Source of the DNA: JACJXF01 sp038316435
Lineage (GTDB): Bacteria > Bacteroidota > Bacteroidia > Bacteroidales > GCA-2748055
Direction of reading: 5' to 3'
Length of the DNA: 64,000 nucleotides
NCBI GenBank assembly: GCA_038316435.1
Contig: JBBQAQ010000013.1
Location: 18,427-82,426, forward strand
Part shown: piece after piece, positions 24,514 to 33,087 of the stretch
How positions within the stretch are numbered: position 1 is the stretch's first letter
How the letters are laid out: each line of letters begins with the position of its first letter
Position numbers and translations under genes: made by a program
The notes under the pieces: generated by a model
Database searches by the model: none
What the model was told of the DNA's origin: nothing
What the model saw: the letters and a program-made list of their open reading frames with translations, nothing else

Positions 24514-25728
24514 ATGGAGCAAAGGATCGATATAATTACCATTGAAGCCTTATCTCACCATTTCGGGGATAAGACTGTACTAGATGATATTAATCTTTCA
24601 ATTGGCAAAGGTGAGTTCGTGACTATCCTGGGTCCTTCAGGATGCGGAAAAACTACCCTGATGAGACTGATTGGTGGATTTTTAAACGCAAAAGAAGGCC
24701 GAATCATCATTGCCGGTCAGGATATGACTAAGGTTCCACCACATCTCCGTCCGGTAAATACGGTCTTTCAGCGATATGCCCTTTTTCCCCATCTCAATGT
24801 TTTTGAGAACATTGCTTTTGGCTTGAAATTGAAAAAATTGCCTCGGGAAGAAATCAGCAAAAGGGTTAAACAAGTGCTGAAAATTGTTTCTATGACCGAT
24901 TACGAAGAACGAGATGTTGATACCCTTTCGGGCGGGCAACAGCAGAGGGTGGCGATAGCACGAGCTATTGTAAACGAACCTGAAGTATTGCTCCTCGACG
25001 AACCTCTGGCTGCACTAGACCTGAAAATGCGCAAAGATATGCAGATGGAAATAAAAGCTATGCACAAGAAGTTGGGTATCAGCTTTTTGTATGTAACACA
25101 CGACCAAGAGGAAGCCATGACCCTGAGTGACAGGATTATTGTCATGAGAGAAGGCATCATTCAACAGGTCGGATCACCCGTTGAAATCTACAATGAACCG
25201 GCCAATGCATTTGTTGCCGATTTTATCGGGGAGAGTAACATCCTGAACGGTATAATGATCGAGGATAAACTAGTGGAATTTGCAGGACATAAATTTGAGT
25301 GTGTCGACAAAGGTTTTGCAAGCAATGAGCCGGTTGAAGTGGTTGTCAGACCTGAGGATATATACATCTTCGAAGTGTCTAACAAAGCGCAGTTTACCGG
25401 TCTAGTTATATCGAGTATTTTCAAGGGCGTACACTACGAAATGCTAGTCACAACACCTGAGGGATTTGAATTCCTGATTCAAGACTATCATTGTTTTAAT
25501 GCGGGAAGAACTGTTGGAATGTTAGTAAAACCCTCTGACATCCAAGTGATGAAAAAGGAAAGACTTTCCAATGTTTTTGAGGGACAAGTAATAGATGATC
25601 AACACGTTAAATTTCTGGACAACGTTTTTTCGTGCAATGACGCCGGAAATTTCGAATCAGGAACTGAAGTTAGGGTTAGGGTGGATTTTGGGGATGTAAT
25701 TCTCTATGATAACGAGAAAAGCTGCTAG
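24514..25728 (+). CDS. potA: Polyamine ABC transporter ATPase, 3'-truncated
   Basis: A 404-residue ATPase for spermidine/putrescine import. The nucleotide-binding domain is complete: Walker A GPSGCGKTT (about 40-48), signature LSGGQQQRVAIARA (about 137-150), Walker B VLLLDEPLAALD, and the switch His in YVTHDQEEAMTLSDR. Two TOBE-type segments follow, but the second stops soon after VRVDFGDVILYDNE, where Bacteroidota homologues go on for some tens of residues. The stop codon lies in sequence that belongs to potD, so the end was cut by a deletion. The permease genes potB and potC are absent. Confidence 0.85.
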   Translation: MEQRIDIITIEALSHHFGDKTVLDDINLSIGKGEFVTILGPSGCGKTTLMRLIGGFLNAKEGRIIIAGQDMTKVPPHLRPVNTVFQRYALFPHLNVFENIAFGLKLKKLPREEISKRVKQVLKIVSMTDYEERDVDTLSGGQQQRVAIARAIVNEPEVLLLDEPLAALDLKMRKDMQMEIKAMHKKLGISFLYVTHDQEEAMTLSDRIIVMREGIIQQVGSPVEIYNEPANAFVADFIGESNILNGIMIEDKLVEFAGHKFECVDKGFASNEPVEVVVRPEDIYIFEVSNKAQFTGLVISSIFKGVHYEMLVTTPEGFEFLIQDYHCFNAGRTVGMLVKPSDIQVMKKERLSNVFEGQVIDDQHVKFLDNVFSCNDAGNFESGTEVRVRVDFGDVILYDNEKSC

Positions 25729-26023
25729 TTATTTTCTGAATTACTTGTGCCAGTCTGAGGTTGCAATGCGGAATATGGATGTCAGCGGCTTTTGCAGTGC
25801 TATTGCCACTCCCGAGATCATTGAAGCATTGAAGGATACTACTCTTACTGAAACAGTAAATGCAAGTTATTTCTTTGGACCAGGAAATGAAATGCTGCAA
25901 TTGAACCCGATTCAATATCCCGACAGTAGTGTAGTTGAGCGTTGTGTTCTTCTTCATGACTTCATGGACAAAAACGACCAAGTTCTTGAAATGTGGAGTC
26001 GCGTTAAAGGCAACAATCTGTAA
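25706..26023 (+). pseudogene. potD: C-terminal remnant of potD (polyamine-binding protein)
   Basis: From about 25718 the frame reads KAASYFLNYLCQSEVAMRNM and later QYPDSSVVERCVLLHDFMD and VLEMWSRVKG, which fits the last 100 residues of PotD-type periplasmic binding proteins. No signal peptide or N-terminal lobe exists; the ATG at 25706 falls within potA in another frame. So it is what remains after loss of potB, potC and most of potD. Confidence 0.7.
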
Positions 26024-26339
26024 TTCAGTTATTTCTTGCCTTTATGGCGATGGTAACGAACAAATCCTTGAAGAAATAATTGCTTTTTAGGTAATAGTTA
26101 TGGCGACAACAGTTTACTTAATAAAGGGTTCATGCGCCTCAAGAAAACGAAAACTCAACAATATGATTGCAAAATGCTTTGTGAATTATAGCAATGTAAA
26201 TTAGAATCAGCTCAAAATATCGAGAACAGTATTGTGTCGATCATTTACATCGGATTTTTTTTAAATGATAAAACATAAAAGAATTATTTTTATTATATTG
26301 CAACCTTTCAGGGTCGTTGTTTGTTATTAGGTGAATAAC
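26024..26339. other. Non-coding stretch after the pot remnant
   Basis: About 315 A+T-rich bases with no convincing reading frame, repeat or RNA; probably the old 3' flank of the pot operon plus the upstream region of the small lipoprotein gene. Confidence 0.5.
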
Positions 26340-26371
26340 TTGAATATTAAATGAATGTAGAATTATATTTG
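26340..26371 (+). promoter_or_regulatory. Promoter of the small lipoprotein gene
   Basis: TTGA (26340-26343), 20 bases, TATATTTG (26364-26371). The -7 box is a full match; the -33 is one base off. It would give an mRNA leader of about 60 bases. Confidence 0.5.
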
Positions 26372-26435
26372 TAGCTTACAAGTATTCTCCGAACCTGAAA
26401 TATAAATTTTTGATAGATAATAAAATCATTTTACA

Positions 26436-26570
26436 ATGAAAAAGCTTGCTTACGTTCTTGTGCTGGTATTTGCCCTTGGTATTCTTTTAACCTCCTGCAA
26501 CAAAAAAGCAAACTGCCCAGCTTACCGCGGTCAGATTGATCAGGAACAGGTTGTTAGACCTCAGGCTTAA
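26436..26570 (+). CDS. 44-residue lipoprotein
   Basis: ATG 26436 to TAA 26570 encodes a tiny protein: a lipoprotein signal (MKKLAYVLVLVFALGILLTS) followed by Cys21 and a mature peptide of only 24 residues (CNKKANCPAYRGQIDQEQVV and RPQA). A good promoter precedes it and a terminator-like hairpin follows, so it is likely a real gene, though too short for ordinary gene callers. It may act with the outer-membrane barrel encoded 166 bases later; that is inference from position. Confidence 0.72.
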   Translation: MKKLAYVLVLVFALGILLTSCNKKANCPAYRGQIDQEQVVRPQA

Positions 26571-26607
26571 TAAACCAAACCGGTTTATTCTGGTTATGAA
26601 TTAAGGT

Positions 26608-26665
26608 ATTGCAGATAATTATCCTAATGTTTACAGGATTGTTTTCTGCAATATTTATCTTTTTA
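26608..26665 (+). terminator. Terminator-like hairpin
   Basis: ATTGCAGA (26608-26615) pairs with TCTGCAAT (26645-26652) around an inner ATCCT/AGGAT stem, followed by a T-rich tract. Confidence 0.5.
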
Positions 26666-26736
26666 TTATGCATATCATAAACTGTTTGACAAGACCTTTG
26701 TTTTCAAGGTATTGTTTTTATTTACGGAGATGATTT

Positions 26737-27591
26737 ATGCGAAAATTTCTCAAACTATACAGTTTACTCATTTTATCTTTCTTTTCTGTGAATGTTTTCT
26801 CACAGGGAGAGTTAGATGATCAACCAAAAATAATGCTCAGGAATGAGAAAAGCGGAATAGTTTTCCTTACCTCAAATGGTATTGGTCTTGGTTATCGTTA
26901 TGGAAAGAGAATTAATGCTCGGAACCAAACCCTATATGACGTTGATTTTATGACCGTCAAGCATCCTAAAGAAATTAAATTAACCAGTAATTACAACTAT
27001 TATTCCAGCCGAAGTTTTATTTATGGCAAACAGAATAGTTTCTTTGAGTTGAAGGGAAGTATTGGTAAGCAGTACGAGATATTCCGAAAAAATGACAGAG
27101 GAGGCATTTCTATTCGCTATTTTTATTCGGCAGGGCCTACTATTGGAATTTTAAAACCCATCTATTACGAAATCAGATATTATAATTTATATGAGGATTT
27201 TACCAAAATAGAAAAATTTAATATTTCAATTCATCAATCCAATATAAATGGAAAGGCTTCCTTTTTTAAAGGGTTTAATGAATTATCTGTTGTGCCCGGT
27301 GGATCTGCGAAATTTGGTTTTAATTTTGAATATAGCCGCGAAGACGCTGTAATACATGCACTTGAAGTGGCTATTGGCCTTGATGTTTTCCCAAAGGCAA
27401 TTCCCATTATGGCAACTCAAAATGATTTTTATTTTTTGAATCTTACCGTAGGATATCGTTTTGGAAAAGTAATAGACGTAAGCGAAGCTGCGTTATCTGA
27501 GAAATGGAAATCACGCAGAGCCGAACAAAAATTAAGCCGTAGTATTTCTAAAAGCCAAAAAAAACAGGAGAATACTCTTCAGGATTTTTAA
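26737..27591 (+). CDS. Outer-membrane beta-barrel protein, unknown
   Basis: A 284-residue protein with a signal peptide (about residues 1-22, ending NVFSQ). The mature part alternates aromatic/hydrophobic and polar residues in strands typical of a small barrel (GIVFLTSNGIGLGYRYGKR, FYFLNLTVGYRFGKVID). A charged helical tail of some 40 residues (SEKWKSRRAEQKLSRSISKS) extends past the last strand. Similar uncharacterised proteins are common in Bacteroidota. It follows the small lipoprotein gene. Confidence 0.72.
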   Translation: MRKFLKLYSLLILSFFSVNVFSQGELDDQPKIMLRNEKSGIVFLTSNGIGLGYRYGKRINARNQTLYDVDFMTVKHPKEIKLTSNYNYYSSRSFIYGKQNSFFELKGSIGKQYEIFRKNDRGGISIRYFYSAGPTIGILKPIYYEIRYYNLYEDFTKIEKFNISIHQSNINGKASFFKGFNELSVVPGGSAKFGFNFEYSREDAVIHALEVAIGLDVFPKAIPIMATQNDFYFLNLTVGYRFGKVIDVSEAALSEKWKSRRAEQKLSRSISKSQKKQENTLQDF

Positions 27592-27692
27592 GCTGGATTT
27601 CACCTTGTTGATTTTCTGTAATTATTTAAATCCAAGAATTTACTTTCATTTTAAAACTATCCATTCATTTTTTCTGCATAATCATTATTCAC

Positions 27693-27723
27693 TTTGAGGT
27701 TTTATTTTTTATTCATAAATTTG
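27693..27723 (+). promoter_or_regulatory. gapA promoter
   Basis: TTTG (27693-27696), exactly 19 bases, TAAATTTG (27716-27723): a full consensus match 63 bases before the gapA ATG. Confidence 0.75.
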
Positions 27724-27786
27724 CGTCACAATTGAGAAAACACATAAAAAAGATTCCTTTTACATAAATCATTAATTATTAATATT

Positions 27787-28794
27787 ATGGCAAAAATTAA
27801 AGTTGGTATTAACGGTTTCGGAAGAATAGGCAGACTTGCCTTCAGAGCCGCAATGAAAAGAACAGATATGGAGATTGTTGGAATAAACGATCTTATTGAT
27901 GTTGACTATATGGCATATATGTTGGAATATGACACAATGCACGGAAAATTTGATGGTAAAGTTGAAGTAAAAGATGGCAAACTGGTTGTTAACGGTCAGG
28001 CTATCCGCGTAACTGCTGAAATGAAACCTGAAAATTTGAAATGGAATGAAGTTGGTGCTGAATATATTATTGAGTCAACCGGATTATTCCTTTCCAAAGA
28101 TACTGCTGTAGGTCATATCACTGCAGGTGCAAAACATGTTGTAATGTCAGCTCCCTCAAAAGACGACACTCCGATGTTTGTAATGGGTGTAAACCACAAA
28201 ACTTTTAAATCCGACATGCAGTTTGTTTCCAATGCATCATGCACTACCAACTGTCTTGCTCCTATCGCAAAAGTATTAAATGATAGCTTTGGTATCGCAG
28301 AAGGCCTCATGACAACTGTACACTCAACTACTTCAACTCAGAAAACTGTTGACAGCCCATCCAAGAAAGATTGGAGAGGTGGACGTGCAGCTGCCGGAAA
28401 CATTATTCCATCTTCAACCGGTGCAGCAAAAGCTGTTGGTAAAGTTATTCCTGAGCTGAATGGTAAACTTACAGGTATGGCTTTCCGTGTTCCAACCCTG
28501 AACGTTTCAGTTGTAGATTTAACAGTTAAACTTGTTAAACCAGCTTCCTATGACGCAATTAAAAAAGCTATGAAAGCTGCTTCAGAAGGCGAATTAAAAG
28601 GTATTCTTGGTTATACAGAAGATGATGTTGTTTCAAGCGACTTCATGACCGATCCACGCACCTCCATCTTCGATGCAGGAGCCGGGATATCACTGAATGA
28701 CAACTTTGCAAAAGTGGTTTCATGGTATGACAATGAGTGGGGATATTCAAACAAACTCCTCGATTTGATTGCTTACATGAACACTGTAAAATAA
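27787..28794 (+). CDS. gapA: Glyceraldehyde-3-phosphate dehydrogenase, type I
   Basis: A 335-residue glycolytic enzyme that oxidises glyceraldehyde-3-phosphate to 1,3-bisphosphoglycerate. The NAD-binding start KVGINGFGRIGRLAFRAA, the catalytic Cys in NASCTTNCLAP (about residues 151-161), the phosphate-binding RGGRAAAGNIIPSSTGAAKA and the C-terminal WYDNEWGYSNKL are all present. Asp near residue 37 (GINDL) suggests NAD preference. Strong promoter and terminator mark a well-expressed single gene. Confidence 0.97.
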   Translation: MAKIKVGINGFGRIGRLAFRAAMKRTDMEIVGINDLIDVDYMAYMLEYDTMHGKFDGKVEVKDGKLVVNGQAIRVTAEMKPENLKWNEVGAEYIIESTGLFLSKDTAVGHITAGAKHVVMSAPSKDDTPMFVMGVNHKTFKSDMQFVSNASCTTNCLAPIAKVLNDSFGIAEGLMTTVHSTTSTQKTVDSPSKKDWRGGRAAAGNIIPSSTGAAKAVGKVIPELNGKLTGMAFRVPTLNVSVVDLTVKLVKPASYDAIKKAMKAASEGELKGILGYTEDDVVSSDFMTDPRTSIFDAGAGISLNDNFAKVVSWYDNEWGYSNKLLDLIAYMNTVK

Positions 28795-28811
28795 TAGTTT
28801 TCACAACAATA

Positions 28812-28849
28812 AAAAGAGGCTGTCCCAGAAATGAGACAGCCTCTTTTGT
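28812..28849 (+). terminator. gapA terminator
   Basis: Thirteen perfect pairs: AAAAGAGGCTGTC (28812-28824) with GACAGCCTCTTTT (28835-28847). The symmetric A and T runs let it serve both strands. Confidence 0.9.
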
Positions 28850-28869
28850 TATAACTATTTTCGATCTGA

Positions 28870-29247
28870 TTAATAAAAATCAATCATTTTAAATGGTATC
28901 TTAATAGTATTCATGTAATGCTGACCTAATTCCTGAATTGATTCATCATCCTCTTCATAAAACCATTTAACAATGCAATCGTTTCCCTTATCGAAATTTA
29001 TCTTAACAACTCTGAACATCTCGAGCATGTACTTTGAGGATCCACTATTGATATATTCAAGCTTAATCTCAATATTAGTTATCTTTTGGGGCTCGCGATA
29101 ATAATCTTCAAGTTTCTGTATAATAACATCATAATACTCCCCGGGATCTTCAGGGATAGAGCGCCCTTCAATTCTAAGGACTCCCTCTGAAGGCCTCAAT
29201 TCAACCTCTGGTGTATTAAAAGTTCTCTCTATAAAAAAATCTTCCAT
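28870..29247 (-). CDS. SiaC-family (DUF1987) regulatory phosphoprotein
   Basis: A 125-residue protein of the DUF1987/SiaC family: FFIERTFNTPEVELRPSEGV, LRIEGRSIPEDPGEYYDVII and IEIKLEYINSGSSKYMLEMF. The Thr/Ser in the SSKYML segment is the region phosphorylated in SiaC, which controls a diguanylate cyclase in Pseudomonas. In Bacteroidota such proteins accompany SpoIIE-type phosphatases, but none is seen here. It lies 30 bases before the ABC permease gene's end, same strand, and may share its transcript. Confidence 0.8.
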   Translation of the reverse strand: MEDFFIERTFNTPEVELRPSEGVLRIEGRSIPEDPGEYYDVIIQKLEDYYREPQKITNIEIKLEYINSGSSKYMLEMFRVVKINFDKGNDCIVKWFYEEDDESIQELGQHYMNTIKIPFKMIDFY

Positions 29248-29277
29248 AATAACTTCACATTAGTTTAACCGTTTTTG

Positions 29278-30525
29278 CTACTCATATCTGAGTGCTTCAA
29301 TAGGATCCTGTTTAGCGGCTTTAACGGCCGGAAAGTATCCTGAAATTATTCCAACTATAAAACAAAGAAAAACTCCTAATGTAATCCATTGCCAAGGCAC
29401 AACAAAAGACGTTTTCAATAACAAAGAAACAACATTTCCGATTAAAATCCCAAGAACAATACCAAAAGCTCCACCAAGTTGTCCAATTACAATCGCTTCA
29501 AAGAGAAACTGCTGCTTAATAGTACGTGATTTTGCACCCATCGCTTTTCTAATTCCAATTTCTCTGGTTCTTTCGGTAACAGATACTAACATGATATTCA
29601 TAAGCCCGATCACAGCTCCAAATAAAGTAATAACACCGATAACAATGGCTGCAAACCTTATATTCTTCAAACTGGAGAGCAATATCTCAACCAACATATC
29701 ACTTTTGTTAATATTAAAATCGCTTTCATCTTTAGGATCCAAATTCCTTACTTCACGAAAGACGCCTTCACTTTCACCAATAGCCGCATCCATTAACTCC
29801 GGCTTATTTGGTTTGATATTGATGGAGTAATTCATATTTGGCCGGGAAAAATATTGTCTCATATTGGTGTAGGGAATAACACACATATTATCCATATTCC
29901 GCCCCATACTTGAACCTTTTTTCTTAAGGGTCCCAATTACTCTGTAACGACCGCTACCAATAATAACTATCTTGTCAATCGGATCAATTTTATTGGCAAA
30001 AAGTTTATCTACAATTTCACTTCCCACAACAACATAATTTCTGTTATTAATCACATCATCTGCAGAAAAACCCCTACCCTTTTCAACCTCTAGACCTGCA
30101 GTACTAATGTAATTATCATCAGCACCAACAACTGGAACATTCGGATTGGTTTTCATTGATTCATGCTTTACAGTTGCCATTCCTGTTGCCCAAGCCCAAA
30201 TAGATACTTCGGCAGGAAACACAAATTTCTCTTTAAACGCTTCAGCCTGCCTGTAATTAATAAAAGTATAATTCTTCTTACGCCTCTTTTGGTTACCGAT
30301 CTGTATGTCCATTCCCCTACTTTCAATTACAAAGGTATTTGCACCCATCCTTGTAAGCTGACTTGTAAATGATTTCTCAATAGAGTCAATAGCAGTTAAA
30401 ATGCCTACTAATGCCATGATTCCAAAAGCAATAATGAAAATGGTGAGAATTGTACGCAAACGGTTGGTTCGGATAGCCTGTAAGGATACCTTAAGATTTT
30501 CGCGAAACATTGCACCTTTTATCAT
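29278..30525 (-). CDS. MacB-type ABC transporter permease
   Basis: A 415-residue permease of the MacB/FtsX family: one membrane helix near the N-terminus (about 22-42), a large extracytoplasmic domain (about 45-285, with QLTRMGANTFVIESRGMDIQ), then three helices (about 287-310, 337-365, 377-398) and the family's coupling sequence RTREIGIRKAMGAKSRTIKQ. The end KAAKQDPIEALRYE is typical. The partner ATPase is not adjacent. MacB-like permeases work in envelope stress, lipoprotein or peptide export; the substrate is unknown here. Confidence 0.88.
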   Translation of the reverse strand: MIKGAMFRENLKVSLQAIRTNRLRTILTIFIIAFGIMALVGILTAIDSIEKSFTSQLTRMGANTFVIESRGMDIQIGNQKRRKKNYTFINYRQAEAFKEKFVFPAEVSIWAWATGMATVKHESMKTNPNVPVVGADDNYISTAGLEVEKGRGFSADDVINNRNYVVVGSEIVDKLFANKIDPIDKIVIIGSGRYRVIGTLKKKGSSMGRNMDNMCVIPYTNMRQYFSRPNMNYSINIKPNKPELMDAAIGESEGVFREVRNLDPKDESDFNINKSDMLVEILLSSLKNIRFAAIVIGVITLFGAVIGLMNIMLVSVTERTREIGIRKAMGAKSRTIKQQFLFEAIVIGQLGGAFGIVLGILIGNVVSLLLKTSFVVPWQWITLGVFLCFIVGIISGYFPAVKAAKQDPIEALRYE

Positions 30526-30664
30526 GGGAGATAGAATTCTGTATAATCGAGATAAAATTAAGAATTTCTGAACAATATTTGTATTAAAACGTCTCCTATT
30601 AAAAACAAGTATTAAACTTTGTGTAATTTCGCAACAGAAAATAAATCAATTAATATCTCCTTCC

Positions 30665-32935
30665 ATGGCTTTTGACATTAAAATGATTCAATCTGTATAT
30701 GCCGGAATAGCTGATAAAATCAATGCCGTGCGTAAAATCACTAATCGTCCTTTGACACTTACGGAAAAAATTTTGTATTCTCATCTTGACAAAGGAAATA
30801 CTCAAAAAGCTTATATTAGAGGAGAGGATTATGTGAATTTTAATCCGGACAGAGTCGCAATGCAGGATGCAACTGCCCAAATGGCATTACTACAATTCAT
30901 GATGGCAGGAAAAACCACTGCTGCTGTGCCCTCAACAGTGCACTGCGACCATCTTATCCTGGCAAAATCAGGAGCTAAAGAGGATCTTGCAGTTGCAAAT
31001 ACCAATAACAAGGAAGTATTCGATTTTCTGGCTAACGTATCTAATAAATATGGCATAGGATTCTGGAAACCCGGAGCAGGTATTATACATCAGGTAATTC
31101 TTGAAAATTATGCTTTTCCTGGAGGAATGATGATTGGTACAGACTCGCATACAGTTAACGCAGGTGGCCTTGGTATGGTGGCAATTGGTGTTGGAGGTGC
31201 TGATGCCGTAGATGTTATGGTTGGAATGCCATGGGAACTCAAATTTCCAAAACTCATTGGTGTTAAACTTACCGGTAAGTTGAGTGGATGGACTTCTGCA
31301 AAAGATGTAATTCTTAAACTTGCAGGAATCCTTACAGTTAAAGGTGGAACCGGGTACATAGTTGAATATTTCGGAGAAGGAGCAAAATCCATATCATGTA
31401 CCGGAAAAGGTACTATTTGCAATATGGGTGCTGAAATCGGAGCTACAACTTCATTGTTTGGCTATGACGAAAAAATGAAACTTTACCTTGAAGGTACAGG
31501 CAGAAAGGACATTGCAAAACTCGCTGATGAAGTAGCTTCTAACCTCACCGGCGACCCGGAAGTTTATGAACACCCAGAAAAATATTTCGATCAGGTTATA
31601 GAACTTGACTTATCTGAACTCGAACCTCATATCAACGGCCCTTTTACTCCTGATAAAGCATGGCCACTTTCACAGTTTGCTAAAGCAGTAAAGGACAACG
31701 ACTACCCCACGCGTCTGGATGTAGGCTTAATCGGCTCTTGCACTAATTCATCTTATGAAGATATTACCCGCGCTGCATCTATTGCCAAACAGGCGAAACA
31801 AAAGAATTTAAAGGTTAAATCTGAATATACCATAACCCCTGGTTCTGAACTCGTAAGGTTTACTATTGAACGTGATGGTTTGCTTAAGACTTTTGAAAAT
31901 ATCGGGGGAGTTGTACTGGCTAACGCCTGCGGGCCATGTATTGGTCAATGGGCTCGACACAATGCCGATAAACAGGAAAGAAACTCGATCATTACTTCCT
32001 TCAACAGAAATTTTGCAAAAAGAAATGATGGTAACCCTAATACTTATGCATTTGTGGCCAGCCCTGAAATCGTTACTGCACTTTCAATTGCCGGGGATCT
32101 TAGCTTTAACCCTATTACCGACACATTAATAAATGAGAAAGGTGAAAAAGTCAAGCTGGATGAACCCAAAGGTGTTGAATTGCCTGAAAAAGGATTTGAA
32201 GTAAAAGATAATGGCTACCAGGCTCCTGCAACTGACGGATCAAGCTTAATCATTAACGTTGCTCCTGATTCCCAGCGACTTCAGCTACTGACTCCCTTTA
32301 AAGAATTTGAAGGAAATGATCTGAAAGGACTTAGATTACTGATTAAAGCCAAAGGTAAATGCACCACCGATCATATCTCTATGGCTGGTCCATGGTTAAA
32401 ATACCGCGGACATCTGGAAAACATCTCCAATAATATGCTTATCGGAGCGTTAAACTTTTTTAATGAATTACCGAATCAGGTACTCAATCCATTTGATAAA
32501 CAATACATTGCTGTTCCTGATCTTGGGAAAGTCTATAAATCAAAAGGTCTCGATTCAATCATTGTTGGGGATGAAAATTATGGTGAAGGATCGTCCCGTG
32601 AACATGCAGCAATGGAACCTCGCTTCCTGAATGCACGAGCTGTACTGGTAAAATCATTTGCGCGCATCCATGAAACGAATTTAAAGAAACAGGGAATGCT
32701 TGCCCTTACTTTTGTAAATAAGGACGACTATTCTAAGATTCTTGAAGACGATACATTCGAAATCAGGGGTCTTGCTGGTTTTGCGCCAGGTAAAAATCTG
32801 GAATTGTTGCTCATTCATGCTAACGGGAAGTCGGAGAGTATTAAAATTGCGCATACTTATAATGAAAACCAGATCGAATGGTTTAAGGCCGGGTCGGCTC
32901 TGAACCTCATCCGAAAAAAGGGAGGAAAGTTTTAG
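30665..32935 (+). CDS. acn: Aconitate hydratase
   Basis: A 756-residue TCA-cycle enzyme (citrate to isocitrate) of the mitochondrial-like group usual in Bacteroidota. The 4Fe-4S ligands are visible in GLIGSCTNSSYEDITRAA (about residue 358) and ANACGPCIGQW (about 420). DSHTVNAGGLGMVAIGVGGA near 160 and the swivel-domain site GDENYGEGSSREHAAMEPR near 640 bind substrate. Size fits the family. Single gene with its own upstream region; a near-consensus -7 box is TAATTTCG at 30624. Confidence 0.95.
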   Translation: MAFDIKMIQSVYAGIADKINAVRKITNRPLTLTEKILYSHLDKGNTQKAYIRGEDYVNFNPDRVAMQDATAQMALLQFMMAGKTTAAVPSTVHCDHLILAKSGAKEDLAVANTNNKEVFDFLANVSNKYGIGFWKPGAGIIHQVILENYAFPGGMMIGTDSHTVNAGGLGMVAIGVGGADAVDVMVGMPWELKFPKLIGVKLTGKLSGWTSAKDVILKLAGILTVKGGTGYIVEYFGEGAKSISCTGKGTICNMGAEIGATTSLFGYDEKMKLYLEGTGRKDIAKLADEVASNLTGDPEVYEHPEKYFDQVIELDLSELEPHINGPFTPDKAWPLSQFAKAVKDNDYPTRLDVGLIGSCTNSSYEDITRAASIAKQAKQKNLKVKSEYTITPGSELVRFTIERDGLLKTFENIGGVVLANACGPCIGQWARHNADKQERNSIITSFNRNFAKRNDGNPNTYAFVASPEIVTALSIAGDLSFNPITDTLINEKGEKVKLDEPKGVELPEKGFEVKDNGYQAPATDGSSLIINVAPDSQRLQLLTPFKEFEGNDLKGLRLLIKAKGKCTTDHISMAGPWLKYRGHLENISNNMLIGALNFFNELPNQVLNPFDKQYIAVPDLGKVYKSKGLDSIIVGDENYGEGSSREHAAMEPRFLNARAVLVKSFARIHETNLKKQGMLALTFVNKDDYSKILEDDTFEIRGLAGFAPGKNLELLLIHANGKSESIKIAHTYNENQIEWFKAGSALNLIRKKGGKF

Positions 32936-33087
32936 GGATTTCTTTAAAATATAAATATTACATTTTAAAATCGCTGGTATGTGTCAGCCAAATGATTTTT
33001 CTGGCTGTATGCAGTGTTTCAGCAATTGCCTGTTTTTGATGTTTTTTATTAGTTTCCTACACAATTAACTGAGTTAAAAAAAATACT

